The notes: generated by a model not told the origin, from the sequence alone. 64,000 nucleotides of DNA from Nyssa sinensis (GCA_008638375.1 CM018052.1:13649450-13713449), one strand, 5' to 3'; shown: positions 1-12,489, counted from the stretch's first letter. Translations and numbers: made by a program.

Positions 1-362
1 AAGAAAACTCTAATAAACCATGAAAAAACAAATCAAGAAAAATCTAAAGTAATGAAAATAAATAAATAAAATGAAATATAAAATAAAATTAACAAAATAA
101 AATAAAATAAATTCTATGCTAAAACTCTTTTTCTTTTTTCTTTTTTTATCTTAGTCAAGTAAGAAATAAACAATAATGATCGCAGTTAATTCTGTGGGAA
201 AAAAAAAAAAAAAAACAACTAGCTTTTCTTTGACAAAATTATGTTGAAGTAAAACATAAAAAGAAAACCACAAACAAATTGTAACCTCAACTAAGCTAAA
301 TCTAACAAAATTGGTTGTTGCAAAATTTCAAGTAACCTACACCAAAATTACACTCACAAGTA

Positions 363-493
363 TCACACAATTGTCAAAATTATGATCACAGATTCAATTC
401 CAAGATGGTACAATACCACCACCGCGTCTCCCTTCTTACAAAGTTGTTTGGCCTGTGCGTGTTGAATGGCAAACTCTAATGCTGCTTCGCCTC
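363..493 (-). pseudogene. Pyruvate kinase C-terminal exon fragment
   Basis: The minus strand codes for about 43 residues ending at a TGA (365-363). They include EAALEFAIQHAQAKQLCK, then a GDAVVVL stretch and a GIESVI stretch. The order LCK-x-GDAVV-x-L then G-x-x-SVI is the extreme C-terminus of plant pyruvate kinase, which catalyses the last step of glycolysis. In the usual sequence the second half reads LHR-x-G-x-x-SVIKI, so the copy has diverged. An intron acceptor (T-rich tract then TTTAG) sits directly upstream, so it looks like a genomic last exon and not an mRNA copy. It lies about 80 bp after the primer site of the Athila-like element, on the same strand. It could be a gene piece captured by the element or an orphan exon of a gene broken by insertions. 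No other pyruvate kinase exon is visible. Confidence 0.65.
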
Positions 494-570
494 CTAAATT
501 TTTTTTTTTTGTTAAATTTCAAGAACAGAATAAGGATCACAAGAAGCACAAAAATCAACTAGAATCACTC

Positions 571-586
571 ATCGGCAACGGCGCCA
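571..586 (-). other. Primer-binding site, tRNA-Asp type
   Basis: The minus strand reads TGGCGCCGTTGCCGAT. The first 14 bases complement the 3' end of plant tRNA-Asp (GUC), the primer used by Athila and some other plant gypsy elements. It lies 5 bp after the LTR end. Confidence 0.75.
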
Positions 587-591
587 AAATT

Positions 592-1419
592 TGGTATGCT
601 ATCGCAAGCAACCAAAAAAATAAAACCTAAACTCCTAAAAATATATGTAATAGTGCGAGTAAGGATCGTTCCCAAGTAGAGTATCTAGCCTAGTTTTATG
701 CTATGTGAACAAGGATGGCCGGGGGGGTTTGAGTATAACGAAAACAATTTAAAAAAAAATAACTAAGGAACAATTCAAATTAAGGTATTGAATTCAATCA
801 AAAGAACATACATTGGTCTAAGTCAACATCCACTATCAGAATTTTACAATTGATCACCGATGCAAGTATATATCAATTCACACTTTGAATATTCACCGTT
901 GGAACTATTTTCCTATATTTCCTTAGTCGTAGTTAATTAGAAAACAAGCGATCTAATTAACACTAACTACTAAACAACCCAAGACAAGTGCTACAGGTTT
1001 AATCTAGTAGCAGCCTAAAGAATTAGAGAGATTGATGAAGCTAAACAATACAAGCACAAGCGATTATATTTAATTTAGTCGAACGTTCTTCCTAAGATCT
1101 AGTAATTTCTGACACAGCAAATCATTAAATCTTAGTTGCTTCACAAATTAGAGGGATCAAACAATTACGGATTTGATATCTAAGCTAGCAGTAGATTGCA
1201 ACAAATAATAAACTAGTAGACCTCCTAGTAATTAAACGAGACAATCATGAAAATAAGCATAGAAGAACATCCGATACTCAAAGCATAAATTGAACAATAA
1301 AAACAAATTAGATCTCACAGTTTTATTGATTCTGATGCTTCCGTTTCCTTCGACCAATTATAAAAGTTTAGCCACGCACGGCCATGATGAAAACTCGAAG
1401 GAAAAATTAGAGAAGGGGG

Positions 1420-1461
<42 letters not shown>

Positions 1462-2037
1462 AAGGGAGAGCAAATCTAAACTTTTTCCTCCTTTTACACG
1501 TTAAAATCTAGTGTTTGAAACCTACTAGAACTCCTAAAGATATTTTCAATACTATCCTAAAATAATAACATCCAAATCTAACTATAAAAAAGAAAAATAT
1601 TAAAAATAAAATAAAGTCGTAATATAACTAGGAAAGTGGTGCTTTCAGCTAGAATTTTCATGCACTAAATCTGGAATTTTTGAAAATAAACCACGTGGAC
1701 CCGCGCATTAGAATTGCGGGCTAAAAAAAGGCTTCAGGAGATCTGCAATGCAGGTGCAGCGACTTCAAGCCCAATTGTGACCTTGATGCAGTTAGAATCT
1801 CGCAAAACTCAAAACATGAAAGTTGTAGCGTTGTTGCTTGGCTTTCCATAGCATCTTTAATTATCTCAATCGGAGCTCGGATAAGAGAGGTATGCCTTGA
1901 TTACGAAGCGATGTTGAAACTATCCAAAATCGCCCAATTAGCTTCGTTTTGCACTTAGCGCCTCCATTTGCATCCTAAATCAAAATATAAGAATAATGAG
2001 TACATTTAGGCACCAAATAAGTATAAAAGACTAAACA
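592..2037 (-). repeat. 5' LTR of the Athila-like element
   Basis: Read on the minus strand it begins TGTTTAGTC and ends ATAGCATACCA, five bases before the tRNA-Asp primer site. The 1,446-bp length is large for an LTR but usual in Athila. It contains a (GA)n run near 1423-1458 and no credible ORF. The partner LTR is outside the window, so the boundaries rest on the TG...CA ends, the primer site and the abrupt end of Tat coding sequence at 2038. Confidence 0.55.
1423..1458. repeat. (GA)n microsatellite
   Basis: Run of GA dinucleotides inside the Athila-like LTR. The short ORF crossing it is explained by the repeat. Confidence 0.9.
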
Positions 2038-3005
2038 TTAAGGGAGAAAAATATGACATTTTTCATTCTCATGAACGAGACATTCTGGATAGAATACCTC
2101 CCTTATCATTCTAGCATCCAGCAGCTTTTGGACCTCTTCGTTGATGATCTTATGCTGCTCAAGGGAAAAGTTCTTCCTCTTCTGCCTCATTGGAGGGTGA
2201 TTTGGGTTGGTCATCAGCTTGTGGGAGATGAGATTGGGATCTATCCCTTCCATATCCTTGGTTTCCCATGCGAAGACTGACAAGTTGTCCTTCAGGAACT
2301 CAACGACCTTTTTATGCTCGGACGGGGATAGATCTGGGCCAAGTTGTAAGTAGTGCTTCTCTCCTTCAAAACTCACCAGTACCTTGATGGGCTCCTACGT
2401 CGATTTGGCCAGGCTATCCCTTCCTTGGGGCTTAGTGGCTCATCAATCTCATTAGGGCACTCCTAGATCTCTTGAAGCTCGAAAGGGGGAGGAATTTCTT
2501 CTTCATGAAGGTGCTGTGATTGTTATTTGTGGGCTTTTTCCTTTAACGCCAAAGCGTGGCACTCCTGGGTAATTGGCTAGCAACACCTAATGTTGCAGAC
2601 CTTATCGCTCTGGACGTACTTCAGACACTGATGGAGGGTCAAGGTGATAGCCCCCATCTGATAGAGCCATGGTCTTTTGATGATGATGTTGTAGGAAGAC
2701 TTGGAGTCCAAGACCATGTACTCAAAGATCAATATCTTCTGAGCATCCCCCTCTCCCACTGTGGTTAGGAGGTCTATCTTGCCCAGCGGGGTGTTGAGGT
2801 TCCCATTGAGTCCCACCATTACTATGATGGTGGCCTTGAGATCATAAGCGCTCAGCTTCATGTGCTGAAAGGGCGCGTAAAATAGCACATTGGTAAAACT
2901 CCCTATGTCTACCAGAACCCTCCTGATCTCAAAATTTATAATTTTGAGCGAAATGACGAGGGTGTCACTGTGGGGGCAGTGTACCCAACAAGATCTAGCT
3001 ATGAG
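2038..3005 (-). pseudogene. Tat-B protease and N-terminal reverse transcriptase fragment
   Basis: On the minus strand, PHSDTLVISL (about 2984) leads into a retropepsin-like domain. The active site, normally D-S/T-G, reads VDIGSFTNVLF. The domain continues through YNIIIKRPWLYQMGA (about 2700-2650). Stops follow. From 2376 to 2038 comes the start of reverse transcriptase (LKDNLSVFAWETKDMEGIDP, then EEVQKLLDARMIREVFYPE). The catalytic part of RT is absent because the Athila-like LTR starts at 2037. Confidence 0.75.
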
Positions 3006-3775
3006 AATTGTATGTGATGTGCAGGCCTTATGTCACATCCTAAACCCCACCCTACGCGGATGTCAAGGACGTGATGCTAGTTAGCCGCCTTGCCGGTTTG
3101 CCGACCGACAATGTGACCAACCAAAGGCAAATTTCTAAACTTACCAATGAATTGCATTCCAAATGTAGGGTCAAAGTAGCGGAATTTAAAACTTTTTATC
3201 TTGGGAACGCAACTCAGCTATGTACCGCAAAGGTACGTACCACAGAACAAGTCTAAAACCAATCAGCTAATATCTCTAACCACAGAGCACATCTATAATC
3301 AAACATATAACACAGAGCATGTCTAATCTCTCTAGAGTACCATTACTGTGAGCCATGTCCCAATACATCTAATGCATGTCTATGAAATATATCGTATCAT
3401 ATCACTCACCTGAATAACCAAATTCAATCCATAAGAGTCCAAGTCTCTACAAATCAGTGCCATCAGATCCTTCACTTGGAATGCCACTCGATCTATCCAT
3501 GTCACATCATAATGCCTTCTAATCCAATAGAGATAAATCCTGAAAGATGTTAGGATAATGGGGTGAGCTTAAATAAGCCCAATAAGTAACACAAGTTCCC
3601 TATCATGGGTTTCAAAACCAGTTCTTGCTTACAAAGCACATAGGATAGTTTAGTCATATCAGAAATAACAGTTTCATAAATCCACTTTAAATGTAGTTTA
3701 AGTAGAATAAAACAGAACAGAACCGAACAGTACAAACAGATCAGAACAGAACAGAACAGAACATAACCTAACAAA

Positions 3776-3940
3776 TCATATCAAAACAGTAAACGATATC
3801 AATATATCAATCAGGGACACAGGCATGTCATCAACGGAATAGAACATAACGAAACTGAGCGGAAACATTGTATCAATCGGTGATACAAGCATAACATTAA
3901 ATGAACGGAAGATAACGGAACTGAGCGGAAACAATATATC
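3776..3940. repeat. 66-bp tandem array, left part
   Basis: About 2.4 degenerate copies of a 66-bp unit (core atatcaatc...aggcat...tcatcaacgg...cggaacataacggaact). It is interrupted at ATATC (3936-3940), where the young Tekay element begins. Confidence 0.8.
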
Positions 3941-6900
3941 TGTCACATCCCCCTTACCCACCCTGTGCGGATTAGGGGCATGCAACCGGCCAGTTAGGCA
4001 CCCATCGGTTTTTTTTTTTTTTTTGAAATCAAAATGCCGACGGTAATCCTAACCACAGGCCATTCATCAGTAACATCCAAGTACAATGCATTCAATTAAT
4101 ATAAGTTGCAGCGGAACTAAGGGAATGCATATCACCTTGGCAGAGCCATTAATACATCCATGGTTAACTATTACATCATTGTCCTACAAAAGATACTAGT
4201 CTTAGGTTTCAGTACATCATATTCAAAAATGGAGTTAGGTACAAAAATGGTTAATTCATGGATTCTTCAAAATAGTGCTTCGGGTCTCCAACCCGCTAAT
4301 CTCGGTCGCTAGGTCCATCACCTGAAAAATGTTAGGGAAGGGGTGAGCTTTAAAAAGCCCAGTGAGTAACACGGGTCCCCTGTCATGGGTTTCAAACCAT
4401 TGTTGTTTATAAAACAGGTGGTCGGATCAGACATTTTAGAGGATATAGTTAAATCCGTATATTTGAACAATATTTAAAACAAGAATACAGTCAAAACATC
4501 ATAGCAACAGAACAGTTCAATAATGAGCAGAGCAGAACAGTTTAACAGGATAACCGTACAGTATGCACACTTTAAATAGTGCAATATGCTCATACAGAGT
4601 TCAAGACTGAATTTGGTACCATGAGTCAGTAGTTCTTTTAGTAAAAACAAGGATAATTTCATTTCAATACGGAACAGTGAAATCGGACAGGGTAAAATTT
4701 AGTCATGCATTGAGTAAAAGCATGGAAGACAGTATATCAGTAGAAACAGTACAGTACAGTATTCAAAAAATACAATAACTAGACGGTGTACTTATACACC
4801 AATTCAGGAGTCTAGGTTACTCACCTTGTGCGGTATCGGGTTTTAACTGAGAAGCCTTTCTCTTCTTCTTATCCTTCTTTATCCTAGAAAATTTATGAAC
4901 ATTTCGTAAATCTCACATGAATCTTAACTTGGTTTATTTTAATTCAAAATTCAACCTGAGTTAGACTATCTCGCTGTCTATGTGTTTTTATGATAATTGA
5001 AATTCACCTTTGCACCCACTCTTTCAGCGTTTCCGTGTCTTCCTGTTTCTTTAGTTTGGCCTCCGCGACCATTTCCTTGGTACGCATCTTGTATATAAAC
5101 GGTCGTACGGAGACTACCTCAGTCGTTTTGGCTATCCTTATGTTCCGTTCGATAATCTTTTGTTGCCATAAGAGTTGTCGCATGAACTCCTGTTGCTTCT
5201 TGTCAGCTAGTCTTTCGGCTTTAGACATAATGGTAAATTTCTTGTTTTTCCCTTCCATGACCGGTTTGAGTTTTCACCCTATAGCATGATCCAAGAAGTC
5301 AGGATGTGTACTACTTCTAGGCAGTCCGGTCATGAAATTATTTAAGCTTTCATTGGGTTAGTTCTTAGTTCATTCGGATGTTATCTAACTTGATACAGGG
5401 CTAGGGGTATTTTGGTCATTTCACAGTTGTGGAGTTTCGTCTCCGATTCGTCATCCAATCATGTGTATAGTCCCCTACGTGTCGGGGTTTCTATTGTTTT
5501 CAGTTTCGTCTCAATCGGACTTTGTTTGGGTTCTAAACAATGTCAGGGGCAATTTGGTAATTTCGTGTGTTGTATTTTTCGGTACTTTATCTGCTAATAC
5601 GGACCTCACCGTTGAGTCCGGAATGTCTGACATAGTCAAAATAGACTATCTTTTAGTTGTATTTGGGTTCGAGTATCATCAGGGGTAGTATGGTCATTTA
5701 CCCCTACGTGTTTGTATTTTTCGGGACTTAATTTCCCAAATCGAACTCCACCATTGAGTCCGGAATGGTTGAAATAGTGAAAATACACTATTCATTTGAC
5801 TTATTTGGACTTTATTTGACCTATTTATGACCTAGGGGTAATTTGGTCATTTTTATTTAATTAATAAATTAATTAAATAAATTAATTTATTATTTATTAA
5901 ATTATCAGGGGTATAAATGAAATAAAATATCAGAATCTGGGCCACAGTGTAATATTTCGGAACTGTTGGGGGTTGGTTTGCAATTTTCCAAAAGTTTGAA
6001 CTGAACCAAAGGGTTCAGCCCTTAAGCAAGTGAACCGGACCGGTTCAATCCGGTCTTGACCGGTTCAGGGTAATGTGCTGACGTCAGGCTGACGTCAGCC
6101 CTACAGTTTAAAATTTAAATTTGACAGTGACAAAACGACACAGTTTGGTTCTAACGGGTTATCCGTTTTTCGGTCGGGTCGGGGCCCGACCCGAAGACCC
6201 GGTCCATGGCCCGACCCGCACTGTTCATCGTCCCCAACAGTCTAGGGCTACTGTTGCCCTAGAATTTCAGAATTTTCTTCTTCGATTTCGTAGAGTTTTA
6301 AGCATCCATTTTCATTGCTTTCCATCTTAATCGATTTCTAGTGGTCATATTAACAATCTAACATCAATTTAGAGCATCGAATCGAGCTCTAATGGTTCTG
6401 TTTCAAGGTGATACCCCGAAACCTGCAACTGACTCGTGATGGTTCATTTTTGGTCCAAATCGCTTGGGGTTTCTTGCGTTGTGAGCTATAGGTTATGGGG
6501 TTTCAGTTCCTACCCTAAAATCCCATTTTAATATAGGTTTTCATGAGTTACAACTTTGAACCCGTACCTGCAACCGAGCATTCGATGGTCAAAACCTAGG
6601 TATTGAGGTCGCGGTCTAGGGTTTTTGTGATCCTAGGAAGGTCTATTTTACGTCCCAAGTAACTAAAACAAGTTCGGAGCAGGTTGATCTAGACCCATTC
6701 AGTCAAGGTCCTCTAATGGCGGGTTTCACTGTTTCCATGGTTTGGGGCAGTTCTGATGGTTCATATGTGAGCATTCAATCCAGATTTTATGGTTTAAACA
6801 TGATACATGCGGTAAAAATCCTAAAAACATCAAAACAGTAGCTGAAATTTCCAAAGAGAAATTCAAGGTTTTTGGATGACTTACCTTCAAACAGTGGTCT

Positions 6901-7740
6901 CCTCACTGATTTAGGTTCAAACAGAACTCCAACAGGTTGCTTTGATCCCTCCGTGCACTCCCAGACCTTAGCTCCCTTCTATTGCTTCTTCAATGGATCA
7001 CCAATGCACACACACAAGGTCTCACTTTCTCTCTCTAGATTCTCTCCCTTTCTCTCTAACCCACACTCTCTCTAAAACAGTAGACTACCTCAATACAGAT
7101 CTGGTCTCATGGAGATTGTATAGCAAAAATCAGATTTCTTTTCTTGATGTTTCATCTCCCCCAAGTGCATGATGGGTTTGCATGCAATTTGGTTGGGAGG
7201 AGATGTAATCATGGTGGAATAGGCATGATGGCTAGGGCTTAGAGTGATGCATGCTGAGGTGTTGCATGCATGTCCATTGGTCACTTTGGGGAGAGGCCAA
7301 ATCTGATTACTAATTAAATATATATCTTTGCATATATATGCACAAAGGTGCTCCTAGCTTAGTTGGTAAATTTTTGGTAAACTAAATTTTGCCTAGTTTG
7401 GTCAAGGGATCAAATCCCCTTGGCCACATTTTTTGGTCTTTTTCCCTTATTTCGGGCTTAGGCCCTGTTTGGCTGCGCATTAATGCAGTTTCACTGTTTT
7501 CTCCCTAACTTTCAATCTGTAGCTTAATTTTCGACGCGGTTTCCTTCGGTCAACTCCTTGTTAGGTTAGCTTCAGTGTCTAAGGGTTCAGTGACAGTAAT
7601 CAGTTTCTCAGAATTTTTAACATTTGCTAACATGGGTTTGATCAGTATTAAACAGTTGAATTTAAACAGTTAAATGCCAGATCAGATTTCAAGAAGAGTT
7701 TTTCATTACATAATTTAATAATTAAGTCTGGGGTGTTACA
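3941..7740 (-). repeat. 3' LTR of the young Tekay element
   Basis: 3,800 bp with TG...CA ends (TGTCACATCC on plus, ending GGGTGTTACA). It matches 12490-16290 base for base by eye. The exception is near 4008, where this copy has G before 16 T's and the other has A before 17 T's. The recurring theme ggggtaatttggtcattt appears several times between 5400 and 5960. Confidence 0.95.
6079..6097. promoter_or_regulatory. Paired TGACGTCA sites in the 3' LTR
   Basis: Two perfect TGACGTCA octamers at 6079-6086 and 6090-6097, separated by 3 bp. The octamer is the known core bound by plant TGA/bZIP factors. They lie about 1.65 kb into the LTR read in element orientation. A role in LTR transcription is inference. 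Confidence 0.5.
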
Positions 7741-7754
7741 TCCTCCCCTCCTTC
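7741..7754 (-). other. Polypurine tract of the young Tekay element
   Basis: The minus strand reads GAAGGAGGGGAGGA, directly before the 3' LTR start TGTAACACC. Confidence 0.88.
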
Positions 7755-7785
7755 AAAAGAGTTTTGTCCCCAAAACTCAGCCTAA

Positions 7786-10700
7786 CTACCCTCCAGTGAA
7801 CAACTCTGGGTACAACTCACGCATTTCTGCTTCGCGCTCCCACGTGGCTTCCTCAGTCGTGTGGTTCTTCCATAAAACCTTCACCAGTGGGATTACCTTG
7901 TTGCGCAAGGTCTTTTCCTTATGATCCAGAATTTGCACCGGTTGTTCCTCATATGACAAATCCTCCCTCAGTTGGAGTGGCTCATGTTCAATAACTTGTC
8001 CGGGTTCAAGTGCACACTTCCTCAACATCGACACATGGAAAACATGGTGTACTTTATCTAGCTCGGGTGGTAGCGCCAAACTATACGCAACTGGTCCAAC
8101 TCTTTTCAGGATCTTGAATGGACCAATATAGCGAGGACTTAACTTGCCCTTCTTCCCGAACCGAAGTACTCCTTTCAATGGTGACACTCTAAGGAACACT
8201 AGGTCACCTACTTCAAATTCCAAATCCTTTCTTCTGTTATCCGCGTAACTCTTGTATCGGCTCTGGGCTGTTTGTAACCTACTCCGAATTTTCTGAATCT
8301 GTTCAGTGGTTTTTTGTACTAGATCCGGCCCAAGTAACTTCTGTTCACTAGCTTCAGCCCAGCAGAGTGGAGATCGACACCTCCTTCCGTACAGTGCCTC
8401 ATATGGTGCCATTTTAATGCTGGCCTGATGACTGTTGTTATAGGCGAACTCGACCAATGGCAAATGTTCTGCCCAATTTCCCTTAAAATCCAGTGCACAC
8501 AGTCGTAGCATATCCTCCAGCATCTGTATCACTCTTTCGGACTGTCCATCCGTCTGTGGGTGATATGCCGTACTAAACTTAAGCTCGGTGCCGAGTGCCT
8601 TCTGCAGGCTTTTCCAGAAACGTGACACAAATCTTGGGTCTCGGTCAGAAACGATGGACAAGGGTGTGCCATGTAAGCGTACAATTTCTTGAATGTACAA
8701 CGTGGCTAACCTTTCCATGCTGAAAGTCATTTGTACAGGCAGAAAGTGTGCAGATTTGGTCAATCTGTCAACGATGACCCAGATTGCGTCAAAGCCTTTT
8801 GAAGACTTGGGAAAGCCGGATACGAAATCCATGGTGATGTGGTCCCATTTCCATTCCGGAATAGGGAGTGGTTGCAAAAGTCCACTAGGGCGTTGATGCT
8901 CAACCTTTACTTGTTGGCAACTTGTACAGTGAGCGATAAAATCAGCCACATCCCTTTTCAAACCGGGCCACCAGTACAGCTCCCTAAGGTCATGGTACAT
9001 CTTTGTGTTTCCGGGGTGTACCGTGAACCTTGAAGTGTGGGCTTCCTCCAAAATTTCCTTCCTCAACTCGTCTATCTTAGGCACACATAGCCTGCCTTGA
9101 TACCGCAGAATTCCCTCTTGAATTTCAAAATCAGTCTTCCCAATTGTCTCTACTTCCTTGTAGATTTTGACTAACTCCTCATCCTGAGCTTGTCCTGTTT
9201 TGATCCGTTCTACCAATGTAGACTCAACTGTTAGATTGGCCAAATATGCCGTACCACCTGGTGGGATCACCTCAATGCCCATCTCGTCCAGGTCTCGAAT
9301 CAGCTCCTCTTGAGTAGTAATCATATAGGCAAGATTGCCAGACTTTCTGCTCAAAGCATCGGCTACTACATTAGCCTTGCCAGGATGATACTGGATCGTC
9401 ACATCATAGTCTTTGATTAATTCGAGCCAACGCCGTTGCCTCATATTCAGCTCCCTTTGCGTAAAGAAGTACTTCAGGCTCTTATGGTCCGTAAAGATCT
9501 CACATACCTCCCCATATAGATAGTGGCGCCAGATTTTTAGAGCAAATACTACCGCCGCTAATTCCAAATCATGGGTTGGATAATTCTGTTCATGTGGTCG
9601 AAGTTGTCTAGAGGCGTAGGCAATGACTCTACCGTCTTGCATTAAGACGCATCCCAAACCCTTGTGGGAAGCATCACAATAAATGACGAACTTTCCCTCC
9701 TTGGTGGGAATAGTCAGAACTGGTGCTGTAGTCAACTTCTCCTTGAGTAGTTGGAAACTCCGTTCCTGCTCATCCGTCCAAATGAATGGCACCTTGTTCT
9801 TAGTCAGGTGGGTGAGCGGCTTCGCCAACTTAGCAAAATCCTTAACGAAGCGTCGATAATAACCTGCCAACCCAAGAAAACTTCGGATCTCGGTCACGGT
9901 GGTTGGTTGAGGCCAATTCAGTATAGCCTCTATCTTATGCGGGTCTACAGCAACACCTTCCTCAGAAATCACATGACCCAAAAAAGAGATGCTGGGTAGC
10001 CAGAATTCACACTTTTTGAATTTTGCATATAACTTGTGCTCCCTCAGGGTCTGTAACGCTATTCTCAAGTGCCTTTCGTGCTCCTCTTCACTCCGTGAGT
10101 ACACCAATATGTCATCAATGAAAACAATGATGAAATCATCCAAATATGTCTTGAAGACCCGATTCATTAAATCCATAAATGCAGCAGGAGCATTGGTCAC
10201 ACCAAAAGGCATGACCAAGAACTCGTAATGACCATATCGGGTTCGGAAGGCTGTTTTCGATATGTCAGTATTCTTGACCTTAAGTTGATGGTATCCAGTC
10301 CGTAAATCAATCTTAGAAAACACACTTGCTCCTTGCAATTGATCAAATAGCTCATCGATGCGTGGGAGTGGATACTTGTTCTTCACCGTCACTTTATTGA
10401 GCTCTCGATAATCGATACAAAGTCTTAGAGAGCCATCCTTCTTCTTCACAAATAATACTGGAGCTCCCCAGGGTGACACACTGGGTCGGATGAATCCCTT
10501 CTCCAATAGCTCTTGTAATTGAGTCTTCAGCTCTTTTAATTCTGATGGAGCCATTCGGTACGGGGCTTTAGATACCGGTTGAGTTCCGGGAACAAGGTCG
10601 ATAGAAAATTCAATCTCTCGATCAACCGTCCCACTCGGTAAGTCCTCAGGGAACACATCAGGGAATTCACAGACAACTGGCACTTCTGACAACGGGGGAG

Positions 10701-12342
10701 TTTGGGCTTGGGTATCCAGAATGCTACACAGGTATCCACGACAACCTTTCCTTAATAATCTTCCTGCCTGGATGGCGGAGATGAGGTAGGGTGGAGAAAC
10801 AACGCCTTTTCCACTAAATACAAATTCGGGTTGCCCCGGGCGTCGAAACAACACCTTCTTCTCAAAACAGTCAATGGTGGCGTGGTTGCGAGACAGCCAG
10901 TCCATGCCTAAGATCACATCGAATCCCTTGATGTCCAAGGGTATTAGGTCTACTGACAGCTCTTGATCCCCAATTTCTACCCTACAGTCCTTCAGGATTT
11001 TGGACCCAATCATTCGTATCCCAGAGGGGGTTTGTACAGACAACAGTTCATTCATAGGTTCAGGTGTTCTATGCAGTTTATCAGTAAACAGTGGAGATAT
11101 AAAAGAGTGTGTGGATCCGGAATCAATAAGCACATGTGCAGAAGTTTCACAGATCGGGAGTGTACCTGCTACCACAGTATTGGCAGTAGATGTCTCCCCT
11201 GGCACTAGGGCAAACACCCTCCCTGGTCGTCCTTGAGGTGCTTTGCCCTTATCTCTGGTGGGGGCTGCTGGAAGAAGCCTCTGTGTCGTAGCAGTGGTAA
11301 TCGGAGCTGGGGCTCTTATATCGGGTGGTGGCTGCGGGCAGTCTTTGACCAGGTGTCCCTTTTCCCCGCACCGGTAACATGCACCGGTCAGCTTGCGGCA
11401 TTCTCCTGGATGAGACTGTTGACAATGTGGGCACTTAGTCACCTCCCTTGCTTTCTTCTGACCTTTCTCCCCTTTGCCTCGACCTTCAGTTTTCTGCTTC
11501 TTTGAGGGTTGGAATTTCTGGAAACTCTTCCCCTTGTTCTTCCGTCCTTGGTCTTTGAGTTGATTGTAGTCCTCCATGTCCCTTTTGATGACAAGGGCCT
11601 TGTTCAACACATCCGAATAAGTGTATAGCTCAAAAGCAGATACCCTTGTTCGAAGTCCTAGGCGAAGGCCTCCTTGAAACTTCCTTGCCTTGTCTCTCTC
11701 TCCCTGTATTAGAGAGGGGGCGAATCTGGACAGGGCTGAGAACTTTGCAGCATACTGGATCACTGACATCTCTCCTTGCTGCAGATTTGTGAACTCCTGA
11801 ATTCTCCTTTCACGGACTGTCGACGGAAAGAACATGCTGTAAAACCTTTCCACAAAACCCGCCCATGTCATAACTGGGTTCTGCCGTTGCACCTCTAACC
11901 ACCAATTATACGCCTCCCCATGAAGCATATAAGTGGCTAGCCTCACCTTTTCCTCCTCGGTACATATTAAAAGTCCAAAAGCTTTCTCCATTGCCGTCAC
12001 CCATTTTTCGGCCTGCTCAGGCTCTGTGACTGTCTCGAAGGATGGAGGTCTCAACTTGTGAAACCTATCCAGTAGTTCGTTGCGGATGCCAACTCCAACA
12101 GGTGGCACCGGAACAGGCGGGGGTGGCATAGCTGGGGCTTCGGCCGGGTTATTGACTGGTCCGGTTTGGTTCTGCTGCAGGGTTCTATTCAACCCCTCTA
12201 TAGCTCGGGCGAACTGAGCCAAAGTTGCCCGCATTTCGCGTATAGCAGCACTCTCTGTCGGGGCTTGCGGTTCCCTATTGCAGTTCCTTGTCCGTGGTGG
12301 CATCTGAGACAGAATAAAGTAATTTTTAGTTCCCTCGTTCAA
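7786..12342 (-). CDS. Tekay gag-pol polyprotein with chromodomain, intact
   Basis: An open frame of 1,518 codons. Translation more likely starts at the second methionine (MPPRTRN, residue 14, about 12303), which gives 1,505 residues. The order of domains: gag about 90-235; CCHC knuckle [14 protein letters not shown] at 322-335; aspartic protease with LIDSGS at 405-410; reverse transcriptase with FIDD at 741-744; RNase H with CDAS at 889-892 and TDHKSL at 951-956; integrase with an HHCC finger (H1102, H1109, C1139, C1142) and the D1172, D1233, E1269 triad with DD35E spacing; chromodomain about 1465-1510 (WEREAEM). No catalytic residue I know for these families is missing. Integrase chromodomains direct insertion to heterochromatin in this clade. 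Single-ORF expression with protease processing is the family norm. Confidence 0.96.
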   Translation of the reverse strand: MNEGTKNYFILSQMPPRTRNCNREPQAPTESAAIREMRATLAQFARAIEGLNRTLQQNQTGPVNNPAEAPAMPPPPVPVPPVGVGIRNELLDRFHKLRPPSFETVTEPEQAEKWVTAMEKAFGLLICTEEEKVRLATYMLHGEAYNWWLEVQRQNPVMTWAGFVERFYSMFFPSTVRERRIQEFTNLQQGEMSVIQYAAKFSALSRFAPSLIQGERDKARKFQGGLRLGLRTRVSAFELYTYSDVLNKALVIKRDMEDYNQLKDQGRKNKGKSFQKFQPSKKQKTEGRGKGEKGQKKAREVTKCPHCQQSHPGECRKLTGACYRCGEKGHLVKDCPQPPPDIRAPAPITTATTQRLLPAAPTRDKGKAPQGRPGRVFALVPGETSTANTVVAGTLPICETSAHVLIDSGSTHSFISPLFTDKLHRTPEPMNELLSVQTPSGIRMIGSKILKDCRVEIGDQELSVDLIPLDIKGFDVILGMDWLSRNHATIDCFEKKVLFRRPGQPEFVFSGKGVVSPPYLISAIQAGRLLRKGCRGYLCSILDTQAQTPPLSEVPVVCEFPDVFPEDLPSGTVDREIEFSIDLVPGTQPVSKAPYRMAPSELKELKTQLQELLEKGFIRPSVSPWGAPVLFVKKKDGSLRLCIDYRELNKVTVKNKYPLPRIDELFDQLQGASVFSKIDLRTGYHQLKVKNTDISKTAFRTRYGHYEFLVMPFGVTNAPAAFMDLMNRVFKTYLDDFIIVFIDDILVYSRSEEEHERHLRIALQTLREHKLYAKFKKCEFWLPSISFLGHVISEEGVAVDPHKIEAILNWPQPTTVTEIRSFLGLAGYYRRFVKDFAKLAKPLTHLTKNKVPFIWTDEQERSFQLLKEKLTTAPVLTIPTKEGKFVIYCDASHKGLGCVLMQDGRVIAYASRQLRPHEQNYPTHDLELAAVVFALKIWRHYLYGEVCEIFTDHKSLKYFFTQRELNMRQRRWLELIKDYDVTIQYHPGKANVVADALSRKSGNLAYMITTQEELIRDLDEMGIEVIPPGGTAYLANLTVESTLVERIKTGQAQDEELVKIYKEVETIGKTDFEIQEGILRYQGRLCVPKIDELRKEILEEAHTSRFTVHPGNTKMYHDLRELYWWPGLKRDVADFIAHCTSCQQVKVEHQRPSGLLQPLPIPEWKWDHITMDFVSGFPKSSKGFDAIWVIVDRLTKSAHFLPVQMTFSMERLATLYIQEIVRLHGTPLSIVSDRDPRFVSRFWKSLQKALGTELKFSTAYHPQTDGQSERVIQMLEDMLRLCALDFKGNWAEHLPLVEFAYNNSHQASIKMAPYEALYGRRCRSPLCWAEASEQKLLGPDLVQKTTEQIQKIRSRLQTAQSRYKSYADNRRKDLEFEVGDLVFLRVSPLKGVLRFGKKGKLSPRYIGPFKILKRVGPVAYSLALPPELDKVHHVFHVSMLRKCALEPGQVIEHEPLQLREDLSYEEQPVQILDHKEKTLRNKVIPLVKVLWKNHTTEEATWEREAEMRELYPELFTGG

Positions 12343-12473
12343 TGTATCTTCATAGGTCGATACTTAGATCACTATTAGCTCAAGGTTCCTCCCACTCGAG
12401 CACATACTCCTTAAAGGTTCAGTTCTTCGGTGACCCTAAAGTTCTGTTCTATGTTCGGGATGTAAAACCTAAG

Positions 12474-12485
12474 GCTCTGATACCA
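12474..12485 (-). other. Primer-binding site, initiator tRNA-Met
   Basis: The minus strand reads TGGTATCAGAGC, the complement of the 3' end of plant initiator tRNA-Met, 4 bp inside the 5' LTR boundary. Confidence 0.93.
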
Positions 12486-12489
12486 ACCT

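Larger units (their letters stand above)
1..2037 (-). mobile_element. Athila-like LTR retrotransposon, 5' end only
   Basis: On the minus strand there is a long LTR (2037 down to 592), a primer-binding site matching tRNA-Asp (586 to 571) and the start of an internal region that runs off the left edge. A 1.4-kb LTR with a tRNA-Asp primer site fits the Athila group of Ty3/gypsy, but no gag or pol is visible, so the assignment is inference. The LTR starts exactly where the Tat reverse transcriptase fragment at 2038 breaks off, so this element probably inserted into that Tat copy. Its other end and target duplication lie outside the window. Confidence 0.6.

Noticed and set aside
8693..11505. Plus-strand ORFs of 60-90 codons opposite the Tekay polyprotein
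   Set aside because: They are antisense shadows of a well-supported gag-pol frame.
12474..12485. Primer sites as possible tRNA genes (also 571-586, 63422-63433)
   Set aside because: Only 12-18 bases match the tRNA 3' end and no cloverleaf exists around them. Their place next to LTRs explains them.
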